A DNA stretch of 64,000 bases from Dysosmobacter sp. Marseille-Q4140 (GTDB taxonomy: Bacteria; Bacillota; Clostridia; Oscillospirales; Oscillospiraceae), in assembly GCA_018228705.1 (NCBI GenBank), contig CP073694.1, positions 1,054,001-1,118,000 of the forward strand, in the 5' to 3' direction. The notes beneath the pieces were generated by a model. That model was not told the DNA's origin, made no database searches, and worked only from the letters and a program-made list of their open reading frames with translations. The position numbers and the translations under genes were made by a program. The stretch's first letter is position 1, and every line of letters begins with the position of its first letter. Shown piece after piece: positions 41,776 to 50,265 of this stretch.

Positions 41776-42428
41776 TTGTAGCCCACCCCCCAGACGGTTT
41801 CAATAGGGCTCTCCCCTGCCGGGCGCAGCTTGGCCCGGATGTTCTTGATGTGCTCCGTCACGGCCGAGGCGTCCGCCTCGCCGTCGTAGCCGAAGGCCGC
41901 CTCATAGAGCTGCTCCTTGGAGAAGGTCTGGCCCGGGTGCATGGCCAGGTACTCACAGATGGCGTACTCCCCCTTGGTCAGTTTCAAGGGCGTGTCCTTC
42001 CAGTACACCGCCCGCTCCCCCAGGTCGAAGTCCAGCGCCCCCCGGCGCAGGCGGGCATGGGGCGTGCGCTGCTCCCGGCGAAGGTGGGCCGCCACCCGGG
42101 CCCGCAGCTCCGCGACGCGGAAGGGCTTGGTGAGGTAGTCGTCCCCGCCCAGCCCCAGGCCGGTGAGCACGTCGGCCTCCTCGGTCTTGGCGGTGAGGAA
42201 GAGGATGGGGCAGTCCGCCAGCCCCCGGATGCGGCGGCAGAGGGCGAACCCGTCCTCCCCCGGCATCATCACATCCAGCAATATGCAGTCCGCCCAGCGG
42301 CAAGCGGATTCGTCCACCTCCCGGCCGCTCAGGCGGGTGGACACCTGGTGCCCGTCCCGCTCCAGGGCGGTCCTCAGCAGGGCGCAGAGATCCTTGTCAT
42401 CATCCACCACCAGGATATGGGCCATCAT
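41760..42428 (-). CDS. OmpR-family response regulator of the TraX-linked unit
   Basis: A 222-residue regulator: VDDDKD near 8-13, phospho-acceptor Asp52 in LLDVMMPGEDG, Lys in LTKPF near 102, winged helix ending ETVWGVGYKWKNG. It follows the TraX-like gene by six bases. The target promoter is probably the one ahead of the TraX-like gene. Confidence 0.9.
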   Translation of the reverse strand: MMAHILVVDDDKDLCALLRTALERDGHQVSTRLSGREVDESACRWADCILLDVMMPGEDGFALCRRIRGLADCPILFLTAKTEEADVLTGLGLGGDDYLTKPFRVAELRARVAAHLRREQRTPHARLRRGALDFDLGERAVYWKDTPLKLTKGEYAICEYLAMHPGQTFSKEQLYEAAFGYDGEADASAVTEHIKNIRAKLRPAGESPIETVWGVGYKWKNG

Positions 42429-42434
42429 GTCACC

Positions 42435-43295
42435 TCAGTTCAGCAGAAGGTACAGCCCCCAGGAGAGGGCGTAGAGAATGTAGATGTGGGCGGGATAGAA
42501 GGCATAGAACAGCAGCTTATGCCCGCCGCCCCGCCGGCCATTATACCACAGCATCAGGGGCGCCGCCAAGATGCCGTAGATCTCATAGTACTGGGTGAAG
42601 AGCTGCCACCAGACGAAGTCCGGGGCCATAGCGGAGGCTATGGCGGCCATATAGACTACGCCATAGAGGATGTAGTAGACGGAGAAGGCCGCCACCTGCA
42701 CACCCCGGCGCTTTCTAAACAGGTAGAGCACCAGCCCCATCACCAGCACCGGCCAGCCGCTGTCCCCGGTGGTGCCCCATGTGGGCAGGACCGAGTAGGC
42801 GGCAAAGCCCAGCGGCGTGGCCAGAGCGGGAAAGGCCACAGACAGCTGGCTTGCCAGGATGGGCCAGGCCAGGGGGAGGATCACCGCCGCCAGCCCGGGC
42901 AGGACCTTTTTCTGTCCCAGCCAGTCGATGCCCTGCCAGATCACCATGAGCACCGCGAAGGTGGTCATCATGCCGTTCCCCGGGTAGAACCCGTCGGGCC
43001 GCACCAGGATGCCGCCGAAGGCCATGAAGAACAGCAGGGCGGACATGGCGGCGGAGAGGATGTAGACCTTGGCGAAGTACTTCTTCCGGCTGTGGGTGTG
43101 GGTGAAGCCCTCCACCAGGCAGAAGAGGAACAGGGGCGCTCCCAGCCGCCCCACCATGCTGAACCACTCCGGGATCATGCCGGTGAAGCCGAAGAAGTAG
43201 TGGATGTGGTCCATCACCATGGTGACCAGGGCGATCCACTTGAGCCCCGTCTCGGTGATGCCGCCGGTCTTAGTCAATGCGCGTGTCGTTTCCAT
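42435..43295 (-). CDS. TraX family membrane protein
   Basis: A 286-residue protein with about eight transmembrane helices. The motifs LKWIALVTMVMDHIHYFF and RLGAPLFLFCLVEGFTHTHS near the N-terminus identify the TraX family. F-plasmid TraX acetylates pilin; in Firmicutes TraX proteins are often chromosomal and unlinked to conjugation, and may modify surface molecules. The ATG at 43295 has AAGGAGA; a longer frame lacks a site. It heads a TraX/regulator/kinase operon. Confidence 0.88.
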   Translation of the reverse strand: METTRALTKTGGITETGLKWIALVTMVMDHIHYFFGFTGMIPEWFSMVGRLGAPLFLFCLVEGFTHTHSRKKYFAKVYILSAAMSALLFFMAFGGILVRPDGFYPGNGMMTTFAVLMVIWQGIDWLGQKKVLPGLAAVILPLAWPILASQLSVAFPALATPLGFAAYSVLPTWGTTGDSGWPVLVMGLVLYLFRKRRGVQVAAFSVYYILYGVVYMAAIASAMAPDFVWWQLFTQYYEIYGILAAPLMLWYNGRRGGGHKLLFYAFYPAHIYILYALSWGLYLLLN

Positions 43296-43501
43296 AGCAG
43301 AAGTCTCCTTATCAGATTCTGCCGCTATGGTAACAGGCAATTCTAAGGAAAGTATCAAGATGGATTGGAAAATATCCAGTCGGACTCTGAAGTTACTCCC
43401 TGCTGCCGCCCCCCCTGCGTAGTCATCACCCCGGCGGCTAAACGAGTTCTCTCCGGCGGTCCCTCTATTTGATAAGTTCGGATTTTTGAATATAAAATCT
43501 A

Positions 43502-43530
43502 TTGAAAAGTCATACTATATGCAGTATAAT
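43502..43530 (+). promoter_or_regulatory. Promoter of the AAA/DUF4143 gene
   Basis: TTGAAA (43502-43507), 17 nt, TATAAT (43525-43530). CTATTGAAAA occurs at both 43499 and 43532, a short direct repeat around the promoter. The region 43296-43501 holds no ORF that I trust. Confidence 0.82.
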
Positions 43531-43564
43531 CCTATTGAAAAATCTGTTCATCAGGAGGTGCCGT

Positions 43565-44896
43565 ATGCTTTACCGAAAAATAGCCTCTCTGATCGAGGCA
43601 CATCTGCAATCGGGCTCGAACAAGATCCTGCTCATTGACGGCGCACGTCAGGTGGGCAAGACCTACATCGTCCGCTATGTGGGGCAGAAGCTGTTTGAGA
43701 ACTACATCGAGATCAACCTGGTGGAGGACGCGCTGGGCGCCGGGCTGTTTGCCAACGTCCGGACGGTGGAGGACTTCTACCTTCAGGTGAGTATGCTCGC
43801 CGGCGACAGGATGAAGGAAAAGGAAAATACGCTGATTTTCCTGGATGAGATCCAGGCCTATCCTCACCTGCTCACCATGCTCAAGTTTCTGGCTCAGGAC
43901 GGCCGGTTCACCTATATCGCAAGCGGCTCGCTGCTGGGCGTCACGCTGGCGCAGACCCCCTCCATTCCCATGGGCAGCATCCGAAAGGTCCAGATGTTCC
44001 CCCTGGATTTTGAGGAGTTCCTGTATGCGAATGGGCTGAATGAATTTGCCATCACCGCTATGCGCCGGAGGTTTGAGGCATTGGAGGCGCTGGACGAGGC
44101 GACGCACAACAAGGTAATGGATCTGTTCCGCAAGTATCTGCTGGTCGGCGGGCTGCCCGATGCGGTCAATACCTATCTGGCGGAGAAGAACATACAGACT
44201 GTGCGGGAGATCCAGCGGGAGATCCATGACTACTATGCCGCCGACGCCTCAAAATACGGCGAGGAGCGGAAGCTGATGATCCGGCGCATCTACGACCTCA
44301 TCCCCTCCAATATGGAGAACAAGAAAAAGCGCGTGGTGGCCAAGAGCATCGAGGATAAGAAGGGAAAGACCTTCCGCGATTACAGCGACGAGTTTGAGTA
44401 TCTGATCAGCGCCGGGATCGCCCTGCCCGTTCAGGCCATCTCCAATCCGGTTTTCCCGCTGATCGAGTCCGCAGGGAAAAACCTGCTCAAGCTCTATCTC
44501 AACGATGTGGGACTCCTGACGTGCCTTCTTTACGGGAACAATATCCGCGCCGTCCTGGATGATGAAAAGAGCATCAATCTGGGATCCGTCTATGAGACTG
44601 TCGTCGCCGGCGAACTGGCCGCCCATGGCTATAAGCTGTACTACTATGACAACCGCAGCAAGGGCGAGGTCGATTACCTGATCGACGATTATAGCAGCCT
44701 TTCCGCCGTCCCCCTTGAGGTCAAGTCCGGCAAGGACTATACCGTACACAGCGCGCTCAACACCTTTGTCCAAAATGAGGACTACCATATCAAGAAGGCA
44801 TTCGTACTGTCCAATGAGCGCAAGGTATCCAGCAAGGGGAAGATCACCTATCTCCCGATCTACTTTGTCATGTTCTTCTCCGCAGCCTCCGGCTGA
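43565..44896 (+). CDS. AAA ATPase with DUF4143 domain
   Basis: A 443-residue protein with AAA_14 ATPase (Walker A GARQVGKT near residues 25-32, Walker B TLIFLDEIQ near 92-100) and a C-terminal DUF4143 domain resembling a nuclease fold (GEVDYLIDD, VPLEVKSGKDYT). The ATG at 43565 follows CAGGAGG. These proteins are widespread in Firmicutes and Bacteroidetes accessory DNA; the real function is poorly known and DNA processing is suspected. Single-gene unit with its own promoter. Confidence 0.9.
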   Translation: MLYRKIASLIEAHLQSGSNKILLIDGARQVGKTYIVRYVGQKLFENYIEINLVEDALGAGLFANVRTVEDFYLQVSMLAGDRMKEKENTLIFLDEIQAYPHLLTMLKFLAQDGRFTYIASGSLLGVTLAQTPSIPMGSIRKVQMFPLDFEEFLYANGLNEFAITAMRRRFEALEALDEATHNKVMDLFRKYLLVGGLPDAVNTYLAEKNIQTVREIQREIHDYYAADASKYGEERKLMIRRIYDLIPSNMENKKKRVVAKSIEDKKGKTFRDYSDEFEYLISAGIALPVQAISNPVFPLIESAGKNLLKLYLNDVGLLTCLLYGNNIRAVLDDEKSINLGSVYETVVAGELAAHGYKLYYYDNRSKGEVDYLIDDYSSLSAVPLEVKSGKDYTVHSALNTFVQNEDYHIKKAFVLSNERKVSSKGKITYLPIYFVMFFSAASG

Positions 44897-44950
44897 GGCA
44901 TTTTTCTTGACTCTGCCGTGAGTTTCTTCCTACGGTGGCCCATAAAAACG

Positions 44951-44999
44951 AAAAAGGCGGGGGAGCTGCGCCATCCGGCACAGCTCCCCCGCTCTTTTC
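44951..44999. terminator. Bidirectional terminator
   Basis: A 12-bp stem GCGGGGGAGCTG/CAGCTCCCCCGC (44957-44968 with 44981-44992), AAAAAG to the left and TCTTTTCTT to the right, between convergent genes. Confidence 0.9.
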
Positions 45000-45019
45000 T
45001 TCGGTGAAGATCTCCTATA

Positions 45020-46591
45020 TTACGTCCGTAGCCGGAAGGTCCGGGGCGCGAACTTATAGACCAGGATGCTGGCCACGATGGAGTACGCCACACAGAAGGC
45101 GATGCACATCGCGCCGAACATCAGGATGGGCATACGGACGTTGATCATGGCGTAGCACACCACATAGGTGAGGACCATCACGATGCGGTAGGTCCCGCTC
45201 TTCATCTCCGTGCCGGCCGTGTAGGGCTGCAGCAGGTAGTAGACGGTCAGGTAGTGGATGGAGAAGAAGGCGCTCATGGCGAGGATGGTGACCACCAGCA
45301 CCACATAATTGAGGGGGTTGTCCGTCCCGCCGGAGATATAGAGGATCAGCGCCAGGCCGCACCCGATCACCAGCGCCGGCACGGCGTTGACCTTAATGAT
45401 CTCCCGCAGCCGGATGCGAAACAGCCTGAGCACGAACCCCGGGCGCTTGTAGAAGGAGTAGGTCAGAAGGCTGTGGTCGCAGTTCATGAACAGGGCCTGG
45501 GTAAAGCCGGTGCCCCGGTTGATGAGATACATGATGAAGGCAAAGTACGGCAGCCACGTCATGACCATCTTATTGATGTCCGCCTTGGTGCCGGGCTGGA
45601 TCACCATGAGCAGCACCGCGCCGCAGCAGAGAAACAGGCAGACATAGGCGATGCGCAGGGCGGATTTCCACAAAATCTTCCGGTGCCGTTTGACGAACAG
45701 GTCGTTGAGGAACTCAAAGCCCTTCTTTCGGCTGGTGATGGACGTGTCGGCGGAGATGTTCTTCTCATTGGCCGTCTTGACCGCCGCTCTGGCCTTGTCC
45801 ATCTGGCCCGGGATCTGGGCCAGCAGCTCCTGGTTCATCTCCCGGTAGTAGCGGAAGGTTCCCACCCGCCGAAGGCTCAGGAGCCCCAGCGGGATCCAGA
45901 CCAGGAACAGCGCCGCCGAGGCCCAGAGGGGCAGGACGAAACCCACGGCGGGCGGCACATAGGCCAGGGCCAGCAGGAGCGCCGTCAGCAGCCAGGCTAT
46001 CTTCTGGAGGTTATTCTCATTGCGGACATAGCCGTGCTTCTCATAGTCCCGCAGGGAGTCGGCGGCCACCGCCACCTTCACGCCGGCGATGCAGACAGGG
46101 ATCAGCAGGCACAGCCACAGCGGCACGCCCCGGTCCAGGCCAAAGAGGATGGTGAAGGGCAGGAACCCCACCACGACCTTCCCCAGGGCGTAGCCGTAGT
46201 TTACCAGGGTGTAGGACCGGGCGTTCATCCGCAGAAGGATCATGGCGTAGTACTTGTCCAGGGTGGGGTTGAAGAGGCTGGTGTTCATATACGAGCCGAT
46301 CAGCGTCAGGAACAGCAGGATGTGCAGGAACCCGAGGCCCGCCGGCGCCCGCTCGTAGAGGAGCCCCACGCCGCAGACCATGGTGAGGAAGTAGAGGAGC
46401 TTCCCCAGGAAGATGGACACGATCTTCCACAGCACCGAGAGGATGTTGGCGAAGATCTTCAGCCCCCGCACTTGATAAAGCCGGTCGGGCAGCACCCGTT
46501 TCAAAAGGGGGATCTGCTTGAGGGAGTGCAGGATGCCGTTGACCCGGTATGTATTTTTCAGGGCGAATGAGATGCGCAGTGTTTTAAGCAT
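45020..46591 (-). CDS. Large ABC exporter membrane protein
   Basis: A 523-residue membrane protein with about eleven hydrophobic segments and a basic cytosolic region near 270-320 (ISADTSITSRKKGFEF, KRHRKILWKSALR). It overlaps the ATPase gene by 8 bp, so it is that protein's permease. I do not recognise a named family; the substrate is unknown. Confidence 0.78.
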   Translation of the reverse strand: MLKTLRISFALKNTYRVNGILHSLKQIPLLKRVLPDRLYQVRGLKIFANILSVLWKIVSIFLGKLLYFLTMVCGVGLLYERAPAGLGFLHILLFLTLIGSYMNTSLFNPTLDKYYAMILLRMNARSYTLVNYGYALGKVVVGFLPFTILFGLDRGVPLWLCLLIPVCIAGVKVAVAADSLRDYEKHGYVRNENNLQKIAWLLTALLLALAYVPPAVGFVLPLWASAALFLVWIPLGLLSLRRVGTFRYYREMNQELLAQIPGQMDKARAAVKTANEKNISADTSITSRKKGFEFLNDLFVKRHRKILWKSALRIAYVCLFLCCGAVLLMVIQPGTKADINKMVMTWLPYFAFIMYLINRGTGFTQALFMNCDHSLLTYSFYKRPGFVLRLFRIRLREIIKVNAVPALVIGCGLALILYISGGTDNPLNYVVLVVTILAMSAFFSIHYLTVYYLLQPYTAGTEMKSGTYRIVMVLTYVVCYAMINVRMPILMFGAMCIAFCVAYSIVASILVYKFAPRTFRLRT

Positions 46592-47291
46592 AGCTCTCCT
46601 CTTTCAGCGCCGCGATGATCTTCTCCTTGAAGGCGTGGTCGTCCAGGTTGGACTTCTCCACCACCTCCAGCTCCCCGTGGCTGAGCAGCACGATCTCGTC
46701 GCACAGATCCAGGGCCAGGTCCAGGATGTGGGTGGAGAAAATGGTGATCCGCCCGTCCTTCAGGGACCGGAGCAGGTTCTTCATCTCCTCGGCCACCACC
46801 ACGTCCAGGCTGGTCAGCGGCTCGTCCAGGAGCAGGATGTTGGGCTGGGCGATGATGTTGACCAGCATCTGCATCTTGTTCTTCATGCCGTGGGAGTAGT
46901 CCTTCAGCAGCTTGTCCCGGTCCTCCGGGGCGATGCTCATTTCCGCAAAGTATTCATCCAGGGGCTTGGGGGCCCGGATGGAGTCTGCGTTGATGTCCAC
47001 AAAGAACTTGAGGAACTCCCGACCGGTGAGGAACTCCGGCACCGTGGGCGTGGAGAGGACATACCCGATGTCCTCCGCCGCCACCTCCCGGCGCTCACCG
47101 TTTTCCTCGATGTAAAAGCTGCCGCTGTCGGCCTTGAGGTCCCGGTTCAGGCAGTTGAAGAGCGTCGTCTTACCGGCGCCGTTTCGGCCTAAAAGGCCGT
47201 AGATCCTCCCCTCCTCAAAGGTAAAGTCGATGTCTTTCAGCACCTCTTTCTGCTCAAAGCGCTTGGACAGGTGCTCAATGATAAATTTCAT
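46584..47291 (-). CDS. ABC transporter ATPase
   Basis: A 235-residue ATPase with Walker A GRNGAGKTT at 36-44, signature YSHGMKNKMQML, Walker B LLLDEPLTSLD and FSTHILDLA H-loop. The signature SHGMK type is typical of ABC-2 exporters of antibiotics or lipids. Partner of the following large permease; a small ORF precedes it by 38 bp. Confidence 0.88.
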   Translation of the reverse strand: MKFIIEHLSKRFEQKEVLKDIDFTFEEGRIYGLLGRNGAGKTTLFNCLNRDLKADSGSFYIEENGERREVAAEDIGYVLSTPTVPEFLTGREFLKFFVDINADSIRAPKPLDEYFAEMSIAPEDRDKLLKDYSHGMKNKMQMLVNIIAQPNILLLDEPLTSLDVVVAEEMKNLLRSLKDGRITIFSTHILDLALDLCDEIVLLSHGELEVVEKSNLDDHAFKEKIIAALKEESYA

Positions 47292-47329
47292 GGGTTACTC
47301 CTTGCAGTCGATTTTCTCCCAGCGGCCTC

Positions 47330-47500
47330 TCACTGGATGCGAAAGCCGTTGGAGGTCTTCTGGAACACATATGCCAGCATGGCGTCGTGGTCGGGGAACG
47401 CCACCGGATCAAACCCCTCCTCCGAATGGAAGGACACCACCTGGTCCGTCCAATTGATCCAGAGCAACTGGGGCGCCTGGGCACCCGCGTCATCATCCAT
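47330..47500 (-). CDS. Small hypothetical protein (56 aa)
   Basis: Reads MDDDAGAQAPQLLWINWTD then DQVVSFHSEEGFDP and ends FQKTSNGFRIQ. The ATG at 47500 has AAGGAGAATAACGAGT upstream. No membrane segment. It is the gene before the ABC pair and is likely in the same transcript. Family unknown. Confidence 0.7.
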   Translation of the reverse strand: MDDDAGAQAPQLLWINWTDQVVSFHSEEGFDPVAFPDHDAMLAYVFQKTSNGFRIQ

Positions 47501-47553
47501 ACTCGTTATTCTCCTTATTCCCTCTTGTTTCCCATACCGCTTAGCGATTTATC

Positions 47554-48495
47554 CTACATGGGCACGCTGCTGACCAGGCCCTCGATCTCCTGCCGCAGTC
47601 CGGCCCGCTCCCGCTCCGCCTGGTCCGCCATCTGCCCCAGGCGGTCCAGGACGGCGCAGATCTGCGCCCGGGTGTCCTCCACCTGGGCCTGGGCCTGGTT
47701 GATCCGGTCCAGCACCGCCCAGTCGGCGAAGATACCGTCGAACACATAGTCGGCAAATCGGAGGAAGCCGTCGATATTGACCTGGAAATCAGCGCTGATG
47801 GTCACGTCGGCCAGCTCTGTCCGGAAGGCGCGCAGCTGCGACTGCAGGTACTCCACCGCCGCCTGTGCCTCATCCAGCCTGCTGTGCTTGGCCAGGTCGG
47901 CGATGAGCCCACCGCCGATCAGGTCCCAGGTGCCCCAGCCCTCCGCGCTGCTCAGGCTCTCCAGGATCCCATCGGCCGTCGCCAGGGCGCTCTGCCCGGC
48001 GGCGGACGCCTCCCCCAGCTCACGCTCCTGGCTCTCTAAGTAGGCCTCGCGCTCCTCCATGCGGAGGATCTGTTCCGCGGCCGCGCCGCCGGCGGCCTTG
48101 ACCGCCTGGGTCTTCTCCCGGAGCAGCGCGGCGTACCGCTCCTCGCAGCCGTCCAACTCCTCCAGCTCCGCATGGCACCGGGCCAGATCCTCCTCCGAGC
48201 CGGCCAGCTCCCGGGCCGCCGCGTCATACCGCACCCGGGCGGCGTAGGCCTCCTGCCGCTCCTGCGTCAGCTTTTCATCCATCTTCCCTACCACGTTGTA
48301 GAAGAAGGCGGCCAGGCTCCGGCCCTCCAGCCGGTCCACATCCGCCTGCTCCTCCCGCATGGCTTCTTTCAGCTCCTCCGCCCTGGCGGCGTAGGTATCC
48401 CGCTGGCGCCGCAGCTCCGCGGCCGAGGCCTCCAGTTTCCGCTTGCGGGCGCACTGGGCGAGCAGCTCCTTCAGCTGCTGGTCATAGCCGTTCAT
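47554..48495 (-). CDS. Long coiled-coil protein, function unknown
   Basis: A 313-residue protein, almost entirely helical, rich in Glu, Ala, Arg and Leu with heptad patterns (about 1-60, 80-150, 200-230 and 265-310). A hydrophobic glycine-rich stretch (WGTWDLIGGGLIADL) near 190 interrupts the coils. There is no signal peptide. The ATG follows GGAAAGGAGCGAAACGAG. It may be structural or an adaptor. Nothing around it fixes a role. Confidence 0.78.
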   Translation of the reverse strand: MNGYDQQLKELLAQCARKRKLEASAAELRRQRDTYAARAEELKEAMREEQADVDRLEGRSLAAFFYNVVGKMDEKLTQERQEAYAARVRYDAAARELAGSEEDLARCHAELEELDGCEERYAALLREKTQAVKAAGGAAAEQILRMEEREAYLESQERELGEASAAGQSALATADGILESLSSAEGWGTWDLIGGGLIADLAKHSRLDEAQAAVEYLQSQLRAFRTELADVTISADFQVNIDGFLRFADYVFDGIFADWAVLDRINQAQAQVEDTRAQICAVLDRLGQMADQAERERAGLRQEIEGLVSSVPM

Positions 48496-48537
48496 CTCGT
48501 TTCGCTCCTTTCCCTTCCCAAGGCATCAATTCTCTCT

Positions 48538-48571
48538 GCAAAAGAGGGCTTCACCCAGCTGTGAAGCCCTC
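48538..48571 (-). terminator. Terminator after the 36-aa ORF
   Basis: Stem GAGGGCTTCAC/GTGAAGCCCTC (48544-48554 with 48561-48571), then TTTTGC on the minus strand. Confidence 0.82.
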
Positions 48572-48605
48572 AGCCGCCGCCGGATCGGGATGGGAGCCCA
48601 ACCCT

Positions 48606-48716
48606 TCAGGCGGATCTCTTTAAGGTCACCTGGACGCCCAGTGTCTGGGCGTAAGCGGGATTTTTCCGGAGGTTCTCCATCAGGCGGATCGCCAGGAGTC
48701 TCGTTTTTGGATCCAT
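48606..48716 (-). CDS. Small protein (36 aa)
   Basis: Begins MDPKTRLLAIRLMENLRKNP and ends GVQVTLKRSA: a short amphipathic, basic helix. The ATG at 48716 has GAGGTGA 5 bases before and a strong terminator follows, so it is a credible free-standing micro-gene. Family unknown. Confidence 0.6.
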   Translation of the reverse strand: MDPKTRLLAIRLMENLRKNPAYAQTLGVQVTLKRSA

Positions 48717-48859
48717 CGCCGTCACCTCGCTGCGCAAACTTCACAGGAGCATCTGCTCTCTCTGCTTACCCGTATTCTACCATCCCGCACCAGCGGCTTC
48801 CAGCATCGGTTTGGCAAATTAGGCCCCTCTATTTCCACTGCCGCGGCAAAATACCCGGT

Positions 48860-49384
48860 TCAATCCCGCTCCGCACGCCGGCGCTCATATTCCTCATACC
48901 GTTCAGCGTCAATGGCGCCGGTGGCCAGCATCCGCTCCGACCACAGCTGCAGCGTCTCTACCGCGATGGAGATGCGCTCCAGCTCCTCCCGGATGCGGAT
49001 GAAGTCCTCCAGCTCGTCGTCGCTGATGACGCCGTCGGCGGTGATCTCGATCAGCCGGTCCTTGCGCCGGTTCATGGAGTTGAGGGAGGCCAGCATTTCC
49101 AGGACGATCTGGGAGAGGTCCTTGATCTTCACCTCCGGCACATACTCCTGCCCGATGGGGCACTGATTGGCGCAGTAGTAGTTGCAAAGGCCCGGCTGCT
49201 TGTACTTCTCCGCCATGGTCAGCACCTCGTCCGGGTGGGGCAGGGACCGCTCGTTCTCGATCTTCTCGATGCGCTCGGGCGGAATGGACTCCAGCAGCTC
49301 GCCGGCGGCCTCCCGGGTCAGGTGCATGGCCTCCCGGGTGGTCTGATAGATGTTCTTATTCTCTCTCGTGGATGCTCTCCCCAT
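48860..49384 (-). CDS. XRE-type regulator with a Cys-rich segment
   Basis: A 174-residue protein: helix-turn-helix (about 5-60, LTREAAGELLESIPPERIEK), then LCNYYCANQCPIG near residue 70 with three Cys in a C-x3-C-x3-C spacing that could bind metal, then a long helical tail (NRRKDRLIEI, EDFIRIREELERISI). The ATG at 49384 follows GAGG. Related proteins occur in conjugative elements and phages. Target unknown. Confidence 0.8.
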   Translation of the reverse strand: MGRASTRENKNIYQTTREAMHLTREAAGELLESIPPERIEKIENERSLPHPDEVLTMAEKYKQPGLCNYYCANQCPIGQEYVPEVKIKDLSQIVLEMLASLNSMNRRKDRLIEITADGVISDDELEDFIRIREELERISIAVETLQLWSERMLATGAIDAERYEEYERRRAERD

Positions 49385-49704
49385 GGCCGAAACCTCACAA
49401 ACACAAAATCTAAGTGCCATTATAGGTGGTTCCGGCCGGAAAAGCAATTCCCATTTCTCACCGTCCCTTTTCAAGATAAGTAGTGATGGCCCAAACTCCG
49501 TCGGTTTCACCAAACAGCAAGCATTCCCTTTGGGCAGGCAGGACTATCATTCAGAACTGGATGGTGGTCCTATTGCTATATACTACAGTGATAACAATAT
49601 GGTATGATTAAAGAGAAAGTTTTTTTCAAAAAAATGTGTGAGATTCGAGTTCAAAAGTTGTGTATATAGGTGAAAAGGTAAATAAGGAAGCGAGGTGAAA
49701 ACCG
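49385..49704. other. 320-bp AT-rich intergenic region
   Basis: No ORF with a ribosome site. The right half is much more AT-rich than the window average (for example TATATACTACAGTGATAAC near 49577, then GGTATGATTAAAG). TATGAT at 49603-49608 could be a -10, but no -35 fits. This looks like the edge of DNA of different origin. Confidence 0.5.
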
Positions 49705-50265
49705 ATGGATGATGCACAGATAGTCCAATTATACTGGGATAGAAACGAGCAGGCCATCCATGCCACATCTGACAAATACGGGAACTACTGTACCTCGATT
49801 GCTAAGAATATACTGGGCAATCAGGAAGATGCTGAAGAATGTGTCAACGATACCTACTTAAACGCATGGAACGCCATGCCGCCTTACAGGCCAAGCATTC
49901 TGTCCACATTCCTTGGAAAAATTACAAGAAACCTGTCGTTTAACAGGTATAAACACAATACCGCCGATAAACGAGGTAGCGGAGAATTGCCTGTGGTTCT
50001 GGAGGAACTTTCTGACCTGGTGTCTGGCAAGGATGATGTTGAGCAGGCATTTGACCAAAAGGAACTCACGAAAGCCATTGATACATTTTTGGATCGTCTA
50101 TCACCAAAGAAAAGAAGCATTTTTATCAGCCGATATTGGTACACCGACAGCATTTCAGAAATTGCCGTCCGGCACAATATGAATGATGGAGCTGTATCAA
50201 TGACTCTTAACCGCATCCGCCTAAAACTACACAACTACCTTTTAGAAAGGGGCTTTGAACTATGA
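49705..50265 (+). CDS. ECF-like sigma factor
   Basis: A 186-residue sigma-70 family protein: region 2 (NQEDAEECVNDTYLNAWNAM and FLGKITRNLSFNRYK) and region 4 (LSPKKRSIFISRYWYTD, NDGAVSMTLNRIRLKL). The ATG follows an AAGGAAGCGAGGTG site. Base composition is lower in GC than in neighbours. It is translationally coupled to the next gene, a probable anti-sigma factor. Confidence 0.9.
   Translation: MDDAQIVQLYWDRNEQAIHATSDKYGNYCTSIAKNILGNQEDAEECVNDTYLNAWNAMPPYRPSILSTFLGKITRNLSFNRYKHNTADKRGSGELPVVLEELSDLVSGKDDVEQAFDQKELTKAIDTFLDRLSPKKRSIFISRYWYTDSISEIAVRHNMNDGAVSMTLNRIRLKLHNYLLERGFEL

Noticed and set aside
48526..48744. 72-codon minus frame over the 36-residue ORF
   Set aside because: No ribosome site and it reads through the terminator stem; the 36-residue frame has GAGGTGA and ends before the terminator.
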